Assembly: GCA_937998045.1 (NCBI GenBank) | Contig: CALKVG010000046.1 | Span: forward strand, 1 to 17,689 | Source of the DNA: an uncultured Myxococcales bacterium | Lineage (GTDB): Bacteria > Myxococcota_A > Polyangia > Polyangiales > Polyangiaceae | Reading direction: 5' to 3' | DNA length: 17,689 bases | Part shown: positions 1 through 7,352 of the stretch, one piece after another | Numbering within the stretch: position 1 is the first letter of the stretch | Layout: each line of letters opens with the position of its first letter | Translations under genes and position numbers: made by a program | The notes under the pieces: generated by a model | What the model was told of the DNA's origin: nothing | The model's database searches: none | The model's input: the letters and a program-made list of their open reading frames with translations, nothing else

Positions 1-135
1 GACGTGGGTCTCGGGGGTGGCGCCTGCCGCACCGGGGTGTTTGGGCGTCTTGACTTCCTCGCCCCCGCCCCCGCAGCCGAAGCCCGCGATGCCCGCCGCG
101 ACCGCCAGTGCCAAAACGCTTGCCGTGTTCTTCAT
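1..135 (-). CDS. Putative lipoprotein, N-terminal part only (runs off the window)
   Basis: An ATG at 135-133 on the minus strand opens a frame that stays open for 45 codons to the window edge. It is preceded by a purine-rich ribosome binding site (GGGAAGG, about 3 bases from the ATG). The protein begins with Lys-Asn, then a hydrophobic stretch (about residues 6-19) ending in Gly-Phe-Gly-Cys at 18-21. It continues with a Gly-rich, charged, Pro-rich linker, as expected for a type II (lipoprotein) signal peptide. The lipobox is not canonical because Phe stands at -2. The start lies 26 bases after the stop of the large TPR gene, so it is most likely the third gene of that operon and its product probably sits in the same envelope compartment. 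Nothing can be said of the mature domain. The start and export signal are fairly secure; the function is unknown. Confidence 0.7.
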   Translation of the reverse strand, partial: MKNTASVLALAVAAGIAGFGCGGGGEEVKTPKHPGAAGATPETHV

Positions 136-161
136 GGTCCTTCCCTCGCTCGCGTCTCGGC

Positions 162-3100
162 TCAATGCTTCTTCTTGCCGCCGGCCGGCTTCTTCTTGGT
201 GTCCTCGCCGCCCGTGTTGCCGGAGTCGACGATCTCCACCTTCTCGGTCGCCGGCCCGCTCTCGACCGGGTGCCAGAGCTGACCCCCGATGATGACCGGC
301 GGCGGCCGATCGTCGAGACCGCTGTTCGACAGCGTGGGCGCGCCGCGCAGCTCGTCGACGACGTGGTATTCCGTCTTGTAGTTCTTCGCGAGCCACTTCT
401 CGCAGTCGCGGGAGAACTCGTCGAAGTACTGGTACTTCACCGAGTCGTCGAGGCAGCGCTTGAGCGCCGGCTTGGCCTTCTGCGCCTTGATCGGCTCCGA
501 GGCCTCGTCCAGGTGCTGCAGGTACGTCGCCTTGATCTCCGACCAGGAGAGCGTGTCGCCCGTCCCCGGCACGAAGCCCTTCTTGTTCCACTCCTTCGGC
601 GTCGGGGCCGCGCGGAACTCGTCGACGAAGCCGCCCCACATGAGGCCCGCGCGCGACGCGGCGGCGATGACCCAGCGCGGCGGCGGCACCGGCTGGAGCT
701 CCGTCACCTTCTGGTACTCCTTGTCGACATCCTCGATCGCCGCCTGCTTCTTCATGACCCAGGGCTTGACGGTCTTCTCCATGTACTTCTGGATGTCGTC
801 CTTCTTCCCCGAGCCCTTGTAGACGGGATACGGCAGGGTATCGACCTTCTCCTTCTTCTTCTCCTCGGCTGCGTAGAAGAGCGCCTCGCCGACGGAGTCG
901 AGCGCCTTGCCGAGCTTGTGCATCTGCGAGTCTGCGCCCTCGCTCTTGTAAGCGTCGGAGATCTTCGCCTGCGCGGTGGTGCCGTCGCCCCAGATCTTGC
1001 GGACGCGCTCGTACTCGCCGCGAGCCGCCGGGAGATTCTTCGTGTGCATCAGGGCTCGCGCCAGGTACGCGTGCGCTTGCACCTGGATGTCCGGCGGCGC
1101 CTTGTCGAGCACTCCCATCGCGCCCGAGAGAGCCTTGCGCGCGCTGTCCCAGTCTTCCTTGTCCACGTAGTGCGCGCCGATGGCGAACGCGATCTGCGCC
1201 GTCTCGGTCGGGTGCGAGTTGCCGTAGTCCTTCTGGTATTGCTTCACGTCGGCCACGGCTTGATCTTCCTCGCCGAGACCGAGGCGCAGAACGATGGCGT
1301 CCGACAGGGCCTTGTCGGCGTTCGCGCGGTGCGGGTTCTCCTTCGCGTACCGCTCGTACCAGTCGGCCGCGGGATCGTAGACGGCGATCGCCTGCCAGTT
1401 CCCGCCGATCTTGTACATGGCGTCCTTGGCCAACTCCGTCTTGTCCATGCGGTACTGCGGGTTGAGCAGCACCATGCGCGCGCGGATGGCGCTCGCGATG
1501 AGGTGCCCGGCCTGGAAGGCGCGCGCTGCGTTCTCGACGATCTCGTCGAGCTTCTCGCACTGGGGCGCCTGGTTGTTGCGCAGCGGCGTCGCGCCGTACT
1601 TCTCCCAGAGATCGAAGTACGCCTTGCCGCCCTTCTCGAAGAGCTCCAGCGCGTTGTTGCCGCCCTTGTCCGCATCTTCGACGATTCGCTGGGCGCGGAG
1701 GCGCTGGATGTCGCACTGCACCTTCGCGAGGATCGTGCACGTCTCCTCGTTCTTGGCGGCCTTGTCGCCGGAGCAGAACATGTCGAGGAACTTCGGCACG
1801 TCGGAGATCATGTCGTCGATGCACGAGTTGCGGTTCGGCATCCCGTGGAACGTGAGGACGTTGATGCTCTCCAGGTAGAGCTGCGCCGCATACACCGCCG
1901 AGTCGTTGTCGGGGTGGTCGAACGCGATCTCGCGGAAGCAGGCGCCCGCCTCCTCCCAGTGCTGCGCTTCGAAGTAGAGGCGGCAGCGCGCGTACTTCAC
2001 CTCGACGAGCTGCTTCTGCCCCTCGGCGTCGTTCTTCTCGGGCTGGATGTAGCAGACGTAGCGATTGAACGACTGCGTCATCGCCTTCTGCGCGTCGGTC
2101 ATCTCCTTCGGACGGTACTTGTCGTCCTCGTCGTGCTTGATGTCCTTTCCGACGCCCGGGAGATTGCCGCTGCCCTTCTTGTCGATGCCCTTCTGGTGCG
2201 TCGCGAGGTAGATGTTCTGGTAGCAGAGCACCGCGGCGTACGCGGCGTTGGCCGCGTCCGCGCCCTTCGGGTCCTCGGCGACGACCGCGTCGAACGCCGG
2301 GCCGCAGTCCGCCCACCTCTCGCGGAAGTAGAGGAGGTCGGCCATGTTGTATTTGATCTTGTAGATCGTCGGCCAATCCTCTTTCACGAGGCGCGGGAAC
2401 TCGAACTTCGAGAACTCGTCGGACTTCCAGGTGTCCGACACCTTCTTGTAGAGGAGCGACGCGAGGTCCATCGTCTTCGGGTCGCCCGTACCGCGCTGAC
2501 CCTGCGAGCCGACGGCCTCGAGGTGCCACGCCATCGCCGTCTCGGTCGCGAGCGCGGCGGTGCGGTTCGCGCACTTCTGCTTGGCGTCGTCCTTGTGGTT
2601 GTCGTTTTTGAACGCGGTGTATCGCTTGAACTGGTTATTGAGCTCGCTGACGATGGCGGTCTTGTCGCCCGACTTCATCGCCATCGTCGCTTCGGTGATG
2701 CGCGACTGGTACTCGCAGACCTTCTCGCTCCCGGGGTCGCGGACCAGGAGGTCCTTGTAAAGCTCGATCGCCTCGGGATAGTGACCGGTGTCCAGGTAGT
2801 TCTGGCCCAGGTCATCCATCATCTTGAGCGTCTTCTCGTTCTGACCCGACTGATCGCCGCTCAGGTTCTTGAAGAAGTTGTAGGCGTCCCTCGGGTTGCC
2901 CGCGAGCGCGTACACCGGGATGACGTCCCTGCGCGCGCTCTCGGCGAGCTTCGGCGCGTTCGGCAGCTGCGCGAACTGCGTCCCGTAGTCGATCGTCTTC
3001 TTGAAGGCGTCGAGCGCGTGCGGCAGATCGCCCTGGTTCCAGAAGACGTACGCCAGCTTGTACCAGGCGTAGCCGTACACCTTGTTCTCGGGCGGCGGCT

Positions 3101-4064
3101 TGGTGATGACCTTCTGGTACGCCTGCTTTGCGGGTTCCCACTTGGTGGGATCGCTCATCGCCTCGTTGAAGAAGAGCTCACCGAACGCGAGGTACGCGTT
3201 CGGGATGTACTTCGAGTTCGGCGTCTTCGTGATGAGGTCGAGGTACACGCGCCGCGCGTTCGCCGTGTCGCCCGCCTGCTCGTACTCGTACGCGAGGTAA
3301 TAGTAGACCTCGTCGAGGAGCGCGTACGCGGGCGGCGGGTTCGACGGGAACGTCTGCGACGGGATGCCCGAGTAATCGGTGACGAGCATCGTGTAGTACT
3401 GGATGGCCGCCTTGCGCGACCGGTCCATCGTCGTCTTGCGTGAGTTCGCGACCGACTGCTGCTTGCCCGCCTCGCGCGGATTCGTCTGCTTGAACTGGTC
3501 GCGCTTGACCTCCGCCTCGGTCTTCTCGCGGAACGCGGCGTTCTCGAGCTCGACGTAGTCCTCGGCCAGGCGCCGCAGGAGCATCGGGCGGTCCTTCGAG
3601 CGCGCCTCGGTCGTCTTGAAGAGCGACTCGAGCTGCTGGATCTCCGTGATGAGGAGCGCCAGAACGCGCTGCTTGAGGGCCGACTGGCGCTGGTCGCGAA
3701 AGCCCGCGAGCAGCGAGACGTCCGCCGTACCGACGCCGATCTTCTTGTCGCCCTTCTTGAGCTCCTCCACCTTCGAGTGAAAGCTCATCTCGGGCTGCTT
3801 CCCCTGCGACCGCGGGTGCAGCTGCGGTCCGCCGGGACAGGCCTCGAGCTTCTGTTTCGCCGAGTCGGGGACGCAGACGTTGCCCGACGCCGATGGCGCG
3901 CTGCTACTGCTCGCCCCGTCGCCCGAGCCGCTCGACGCGGACGCGGCGGCGTTTCCGCCACCTCCACCACCCTTCGGTGACTTGTCGGCCGCGTGTGCGG
4001 CGGGAACGGCGCCGAAGAACGCCAGCGCGATGACGACGGTCCACAAGGAAAAGACGCGGTTCAT
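162..4064 (-). CDS. Very large exported TPR protein, AgmU/GltD-like candidate
   Basis: This is a 1300-residue protein with a signal peptide (about residues 1-25, ending Ala-His-Ala), a Gly/Ser-rich linker (about 30-62) and helical repeats over most of its length. Clear TPR-like units lie near 240-275, 330-360 and 417-440, with the usual Trp/Tyr-Leu-Ala, Gly-Asp/His and Ala-hydrophobic spacing. A conserved-looking helical region with a Pro-Pro-Pro-Arg-Trp segment lies around 1100-1130, and the tail is Lys-rich. TPR scaffolds hold protein complexes together; the signal peptide places this one in the periplasm. ATG 4064 is chosen because GGGAGG lies 5 bases upstream. ATG 4067, which overlaps the upstream TAA, and GTG 4079 are alternatives. 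Size, export and adjacency to a second TPR protein recall M. xanthus AgmU/GltD of the gliding complex. That family call is inference; a generic TPR scaffold is the alternative. Confidence 0.9.
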   Translation of the reverse strand: MNRVFSLWTVVIALAFFGAVPAAHAADKSPKGGGGGGNAAASASSGSGDGASSSSAPSASGNVCVPDSAKQKLEACPGGPQLHPRSQGKQPEMSFHSKVEELKKGDKKIGVGTADVSLLAGFRDQRQSALKQRVLALLITEIQQLESLFKTTEARSKDRPMLLRRLAEDYVELENAAFREKTEAEVKRDQFKQTNPREAGKQQSVANSRKTTMDRSRKAAIQYYTMLVTDYSGIPSQTFPSNPPPAYALLDEVYYYLAYEYEQAGDTANARRVYLDLITKTPNSKYIPNAYLAFGELFFNEAMSDPTKWEPAKQAYQKVITKPPPENKVYGYAWYKLAYVFWNQGDLPHALDAFKKTIDYGTQFAQLPNAPKLAESARRDVIPVYALAGNPRDAYNFFKNLSGDQSGQNEKTLKMMDDLGQNYLDTGHYPEAIELYKDLLVRDPGSEKVCEYQSRITEATMAMKSGDKTAIVSELNNQFKRYTAFKNDNHKDDAKQKCANRTAALATETAMAWHLEAVGSQGQRGTGDPKTMDLASLLYKKVSDTWKSDEFSKFEFPRLVKEDWPTIYKIKYNMADLLYFRERWADCGPAFDAVVAEDPKGADAANAAYAAVLCYQNIYLATHQKGIDKKGSGNLPGVGKDIKHDEDDKYRPKEMTDAQKAMTQSFNRYVCYIQPEKNDAEGQKQLVEVKYARCRLYFEAQHWEEAGACFREIAFDHPDNDSAVYAAQLYLESINVLTFHGMPNRNSCIDDMISDVPKFLDMFCSGDKAAKNEETCTILAKVQCDIQRLRAQRIVEDADKGGNNALELFEKGGKAYFDLWEKYGATPLRNNQAPQCEKLDEIVENAARAFQAGHLIASAIRARMVLLNPQYRMDKTELAKDAMYKIGGNWQAIAVYDPAADWYERYAKENPHRANADKALSDAIVLRLGLGEEDQAVADVKQYQKDYGNSHPTETAQIAFAIGAHYVDKEDWDSARKALSGAMGVLDKAPPDIQVQAHAYLARALMHTKNLPAARGEYERVRKIWGDGTTAQAKISDAYKSEGADSQMHKLGKALDSVGEALFYAAEEKKKEKVDTLPYPVYKGSGKKDDIQKYMEKTVKPWVMKKQAAIEDVDKEYQKVTELQPVPPPRWVIAAASRAGLMWGGFVDEFRAAPTPKEWNKKGFVPGTGDTLSWSEIKATYLQHLDEASEPIKAQKAKPALKRCLDDSVKYQYFDEFSRDCEKWLAKNYKTEYHVVDELRGAPTLSNSGLDDRPPPVIIGGQLWHPVESGPATEKVEIVDSGNTGGEDTKKKPAGGKKKH

Positions 4065-4066
4065 CA

Positions 4067-5824
4067 TTACCTCCCGCACTTCGACGTGATCGTCTGGCGG
4101 TAGAACCCGAGCTCGTCACGCCAGTACTCGCCGTTGAACGGCCAGATGACGTGCTCGTCGTCGGGCTTCACGATGTTGGCTTTCGACTCTTCGACCGTGA
4201 CCTGCTGATTCGCGATGGCCTGGTCGAGCTGATTGCGCTGCGCGGCCGTGATGTCGATGAGGATCTTCTGGCCGTTGCGGAGCTGCTCGTTGAGGTCGGC
4301 CAGATCGCGCTCGTAGCGCCCGCGCGCCAGGTCGCCCGCGTTGCGGATCGCGAGTTCGCGCGCGTCGTGCACGGAGTCCTTCACGAGGTCCGCCACCTTC
4401 GCGTCCTTGAAGCTGCTGGGCGCCTTCTTGAAGCGCGCGTCTTCCTCGTCGAGCAGGCGCACGTACTCCAGGTTGCGGAGGAGCTGCCGGTCCGAGAGCG
4501 ACGTCTTGACGATCGGCGCGACCTTCTCGTCGAGGTGCGCCCTGTCGTCGCGAACGTCCTTCAGGAACTTGTAGAAGGCCTCTTCTTGGTTACTGCCCTT
4601 CTTGAACTTGTCGAGGACCTTCGTGAGCTCGTCGCGGATGGGTTCGTACTTCTGGCGGAACCTCGCGACGATCGTGAGCGCGTCGTCGTACTGGCAGTTC
4701 GAGAAGTAGATGATGGCCTTGAGGACGTCGGCCTCGGGGTAGTTCGCGTGGGGGAAGTACGGCGCCTCGATCGTGTGGATGTTGCCGAGCGCGTGGCTGT
4801 AGTCGCCGGCCATGAAGTACGCCCACGACTCCTCGAAGAGAGCGCGGAGCCAGTACTCGCTCGCGACGTCCACCTTGTTCCAGTACTTCACCGCCGCGGA
4901 TAGGCGCGTCTGATCGACCGTCGGGGCGTTCGTCTGATCGTCGAGCTTGATGCTCGCCGAGTAGAACGTCTCCGCCATCGACAGGTACGCGAGATCGCGC
5001 ATGCGCGCCTCGTCCTCGACCTCGACGTCGCCCTCTTCGATGGCGCCGAGAATGCGCTGGAACGACTGCACCGCCGGCTTCGACTGGCGCAGCTGCACGT
5101 TGCTGATGCCGTCGAAGAACTGCGCCTGCACGTAGTACTTGCTCTTGCGGTTGACCTTCTCGAAAAGGCCGAGGGCCTCGGGGTACTGGCCGTTCCGGTA
5201 CTTGTAGCGACCGAGCAGGTAGTTGAGCTGCCAGTAGAGGTCCTGCTGCTCCTTGTTGTCGAACTTCCGGATGTGCTCCTCGTTGTACTTGCCGACGCGC
5301 TCGATGATGTCGGCGGGCTCCGGCAGATCGGTCGCGAGCTTCGCGAGCCAGAGGAGCGTCTCGGAGTATTTGAGGTGGTTGGGCTTGTCGGCGATCTCGC
5401 TGAAGATCGAGTACGCCGCCTGGTAGAACTTTAGCTTGTAGAGCGCCTTGGCGAGGTTGAACTGGGCGATCTGCTTGTTGCCCTCGTCGTCGCCCGTCTC
5501 GCCGTTGGCGACGCGGAAGTACGCCTTCGCGGCGTCCCACCACTTCTCGCTCTCGTAGAGGCGCTTGGCCTGCGCGGCGGCGTCGCTCGGCTGCCCCGCC
5601 TGCGGAGGCGGCGAGTTGTCGACCGGCTTGGCGGTCTTGCCCGGCTTGGCCGCCGGCGTGGGCGCGTCGGCGTCGAGATCGACGGGGGCGGGCTGGCCGC
5701 CCGGTTGCGCGGTCGGGGCGGCGGGCTTCTTCTTTTTGCCCTGTGCCTCGGCCGAGGTGCCCGTCAGGCACATCGCACTAGCGAGTGCACTCACCCAGAT
5801 TGCGCGCGTCAGCAATTTACGCAT
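4067..5824 (-). CDS. Exported TPR protein, AglT/GltE-like candidate
   Basis: This is a 585-residue protein with an N-terminal Arg-Lys and hydrophobic signal sequence, likely cut by signal peptidase I near Ala27. There is a Cys at 19 but no good lipobox. After it come a four-lysine patch and a Pro/Ala-rich linker (to about 85), then TPR-like helical pairs from about 86 to 400. A charged, probably coiled-coil stretch follows (about 470-540), then an aromatic C-terminal motif with Trp-Pro-Phe, Glu-Tyr-Trp and Leu-Gly-Phe-Tyr. ATG 5824 has GAGG 5 bases upstream. Its TAA overlaps the start region of the large TPR gene, so the two are translationally coupled. It is the first gene of the operon. The arrangement of a medium plus a large exported TPR protein is that of aglT/gltE with agmU/gltD in M. 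xanthus. Role as an envelope scaffold is likely; involvement in gliding is inferred. Confidence 0.9.
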   Translation of the reverse strand: MRKLLTRAIWVSALASAMCLTGTSAEAQGKKKKPAAPTAQPGGQPAPVDLDADAPTPAAKPGKTAKPVDNSPPPQAGQPSDAAAQAKRLYESEKWWDAAKAYFRVANGETGDDEGNKQIAQFNLAKALYKLKFYQAAYSIFSEIADKPNHLKYSETLLWLAKLATDLPEPADIIERVGKYNEEHIRKFDNKEQQDLYWQLNYLLGRYKYRNGQYPEALGLFEKVNRKSKYYVQAQFFDGISNVQLRQSKPAVQSFQRILGAIEEGDVEVEDEARMRDLAYLSMAETFYSASIKLDDQTNAPTVDQTRLSAAVKYWNKVDVASEYWLRALFEESWAYFMAGDYSHALGNIHTIEAPYFPHANYPEADVLKAIIYFSNCQYDDALTIVARFRQKYEPIRDELTKVLDKFKKGSNQEEAFYKFLKDVRDDRAHLDEKVAPIVKTSLSDRQLLRNLEYVRLLDEEDARFKKAPSSFKDAKVADLVKDSVHDARELAIRNAGDLARGRYERDLADLNEQLRNGQKILIDITAAQRNQLDQAIANQQVTVEESKANIVKPDDEHVIWPFNGEYWRDELGFYRQTITSKCGR

Positions 5825-5954
5825 CGTCCTCGCTCCTCATCGCCGTGCACGAGACCAGTTGTCGAGACGCCAAGAGCAAACCGGAAGAAAATGCACGCGC
5901 TCGAGACGACGTTTGGCTGGCGCACGGACCGTTCTTTCTCACCGGGGCGGGCCC

Positions 5955-5984
5955 GACGTTCGCCGACGTACGCCGGCGTCCGCC
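5955..5984. repeat. Three 10-bp imperfect tandem repeats
   Basis: Three units follow each other exactly: GACGTTCGCC, GACGTACGCC and GGCGTCCGCC (consensus GRCGTNCGCC). The 10-base period puts each copy on the same helix face. They lie between the TPR-operon promoter candidate and its first gene. Confidence 0.6.
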
Positions 5985-6022
5985 TTGCATTGCAAAGTGC
6001 ACCGAATCTCGAGGGGCAAGAC

Positions 6023-6070
6023 TCGCGGGGCGACCGCGAGGTTGAAAAAACTCAACGATGTTCGCAACAT
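6023..6070. repeat. Three consecutive small inverted repeats
   Basis: TCGCG/CGCGA (6023-6027 and 6035-6039), GTTGA/TCAAC (6041-6045 and 6052-6056) and ATGTT/AACAT (6058-6062 and 6066-6070) follow each other with 1-base gaps. On the minus strand they would sit at the start of the TPR-operon leader if the promoter at 6091-6120 is right. Each could be a small RNA hairpin or a protein site; stems are only 5 bp. Confidence 0.4.
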
Positions 6071-6090
6071 ACTCTCGTCGAGCGGTCGTG

Positions 6091-6120
6091 ATGGTAAGGA
6101 GCGCGATTCGCGCTTGTCAA
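6091..6120 (-). promoter_or_regulatory. Promoter candidate for the TPR operon, with palindrome in the spacer
   Basis: On the minus strand there is a perfect -35 TTGACA (6120-6115), an 18-base spacer and -10 TACCAT (6096-6091, 4 of 6 consensus bases). The spacer contains GCGCGATTCGCGC (plus strand 6101-6113), a palindrome with 6-bp arms around one base, well placed for a repressor. The predicted start near 6084 gives a leader of about 260 bases. Confidence 0.45.
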
Positions 6121-6235
6121 GGCGAAAAGCCCGGTCGACGGCGCTGGAAGGCGAAGCGCATGCGCCGGAGCGGTCGCGTGGAGAGGAAAGGCGGGTGGCG
6201 GCAAGCAAGACTCTCGCGACCCCCCGGTCCTTGGG

Positions 6236-6261
6236 TCCTCGTCACGAGGAGAACGAGGAGA
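6236..6261. repeat. 15-bp perfect palindrome overlapping a 9-bp tandem repeat
   Basis: TCCTCGTCACGAGGA (6236-6250) has 7-bp arms around one base. Its right arm is part of a 9-base unit, ACGAGGAGA, present twice in tandem (6244-6252 and 6253-6261). It could be an operator or the remnant of local duplication. Confidence 0.5.
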
Positions 6262-6430
6262 AGGATGGCTGAGAATGATGTCCGGGCGTCACACAGGGCG
6301 TCGGCGGGAGGCTCCCCCGCATTCATTGCATTCCCATCTACGAGAGTGGAGGCTCGCGCGCGTCTCACGACGGATTCTTTCTTGCGTGCCCATTGGGGGA
6401 GCGAGAGAACCTTGGCGAGAAACGGACGCT

Positions 6431-6460
6431 GGGTGACCCACGCGTGACGCAGCGTGACGC
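6431..6460. promoter_or_regulatory. Three helically phased palindromic sites
   Basis: GGGTGACCC (6431-6439), GCGTGACGC (6442-6450) and GCGTGACGC (6452-6460) share the form GNGTGACNC. Each is a palindrome with 4-bp arms around a central G. Centres are 11 and 10 bases apart, about one helical turn. They lie 50-80 bases upstream of the -35 of the lipoprotein promoter, where an activator would bind. Confidence 0.5.
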
Positions 6461-6510
6461 ACGAGAAGCGGGATTTGCTCCTGGAAGTGCCTTGAAGAGG
6501 TGGTCAGGCC

Positions 6511-6540
6511 TTGACCTCTCGAACGCCACTCGACTAGTTT
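6511..6540 (+). promoter_or_regulatory. Promoter candidate for the lipoprotein-yraN pair
   Basis: There is a -35 TTGACC (6511-6516), an 18-base spacer and a weaker -10 TAGTTT (6535-6540). An inverted repeat, GGTCA-N5-TGACC (6502-6516), overlaps the -35. The predicted start near 6547 leaves a leader of about 143 bases. Confidence 0.4.
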
Positions 6541-6622
6541 TCGCGCGTTGTTCGGGCCCTCGTGTATGCGTGGCAGACGCACCTGACCCTGGCTCACGCA
6601 AAAGAATCGGTAGCTGCTCCCG

Positions 6623-6658
6623 CTCTGCACGGCATCGCGCCTCTGCACGGCATCGCGC
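6623..6658. repeat. 18-bp perfect tandem duplication
   Basis: The unit CTCTGCACGGCATCGCGC occurs at 6623-6640 and again at 6641-6658 without change or gap. It ends about 30 bases before the lipoprotein start, in the likely mRNA leader and just upstream of the ribosome binding site. Confidence 0.9.
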
Positions 6659-6689
6659 AGACGAGAAAATTGAAGGAGAGCCGAAAACG

Positions 6690-7352
6690 ATGACTCGCTC
6701 GATCCTGGCGGTTCTGGCCGCCGTTGCCGGCGTCGCTGTCCTTTCCGGCACGGGGTGTCAGGCAAGCGGCGTAGGTGACCCTTGCACGCCGGAGGCCGAG
6801 TACAACCCGTCGTTCACCGGCTTCACCGTCGGTGAGGTGAACACCGAATCGGAAAGCTTCCAGTGCCTGACGAGGCTTTGCCTGGTCAACCATTTCCAGG
6901 GTCGCGTTTCGTGCCCGTACGGTCAGAACGCGATGGGAAACAACCTTTCGGGAACGCAGCCGTGCGACGGCAAGAGCGCCGGCTGCTGCGCGCCCGGCAC
7001 GACCATCGCGATCGACGGCAAGGATCCGACGACGGGTATGTACGTCGACCCGAAGGCGCAGGCGACCGTCGAGCCGCAGTGCACCGACCGTACCGCCGAC
7101 AAGGCCGTTTACTGCTCGTGCCGCTGCGCGAACGTCGACGGGCAGACGAACGACGGCCGGAACTACTGCACGTGCCCGGACGGCTTCTCGTGCACGCAGC
7201 TCGTCGCGTCCGTCGGCGGAAACAGCGACCAGGGCCTCACCGGGGCGTATTGCATCAAGAAGGGCACGCAGTTTGACCCGAACAACAACTGCGGCGACAC
7301 CTGCAGCGCGGCGAAGAAGAACTGCGGCACCGCGCAGGGCGTCGGCATGTGA
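6690..7352 (+). CDS. Cysteine-rich secreted lipoprotein of unknown function
   Basis: This is a 220-residue protein. ATG 6690 is chosen because AAGGAGAG lies about 9 bases upstream and a signal peptide starts right there: Thr-Arg, a hydrophobic run to about residue 19, then Gly-Thr-Gly-Cys at 20-23. The mature part has 18 further cysteines, including a Cys-Cys pair and a Cys-Ser-Cys-Arg-Cys cluster, enough for about nine disulphides. It has no transmembrane segment. Such small Cys-rich lipoproteins are common in large myxobacterial genomes; I do not recognise a named family. The last codons overlap the start of the YraN gene (ATGTGA), so the two are probably co-transcribed even though one is exported and the other cytoplasmic. 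A compact disulphide-stabilised surface protein is the safest reading. Confidence 0.85.
   Translation: MTRSILAVLAAVAGVAVLSGTGCQASGVGDPCTPEAEYNPSFTGFTVGEVNTESESFQCLTRLCLVNHFQGRVSCPYGQNAMGNNLSGTQPCDGKSAGCCAPGTTIAIDGKDPTTGMYVDPKAQATVEPQCTDRTADKAVYCSCRCANVDGQTNDGRNYCTCPDGFSCTQLVASVGGNSDQGLTGAYCIKKGTQFDPNNNCGDTCSAAKKNCGTAQGVGM

Larger units (their letters stand above)
5825..6689. other. Long divergent intergenic region, repeat- and palindrome-rich
   Basis: This region of 865 bases lies between the leftward TPR operon and the rightward Cys-rich lipoprotein gene. I find no convincing gene: the open frames here lack the strong third-position GC bias of the neighbours. It holds one promoter candidate per direction (6091-6120 minus, 6511-6540 plus). 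It also holds phased short repeats (5955-5984, 6431-6460), several perfect short palindromes (5985-5995, 6058-6070, 6101-6113, 6236-6250) and an 18-base tandem duplication (6623-6658). The density of such elements suggests a regulatory region; no regulator is identified. Confidence 0.7.

Noticed and set aside
108..3443. Very long open frame (1111 codons) on the plus strand, opposite the large TPR gene
   Set aside because: The product is Arg/Leu/Val-rich low complexity without domains, while the opposite strand encodes a signal peptide and TPR repeats. Strong GC bias at third positions keeps antisense frames open by chance.
4151..4903. Plus-strand frame opposite the second TPR gene
   Set aside because: Same antisense effect of GC-rich codons; composition is Val/Leu/Arg-rich without recognisable domains.
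6265..6447. 60-codon frame with a fair ribosome binding site in the long intergenic region
   Set aside because: Third-position GC is much lower than in the neighbouring genes and no domain or signal is seen. The ribosome-site resemblance comes from the GAGGAGA tandem repeat. It is not fully excluded.
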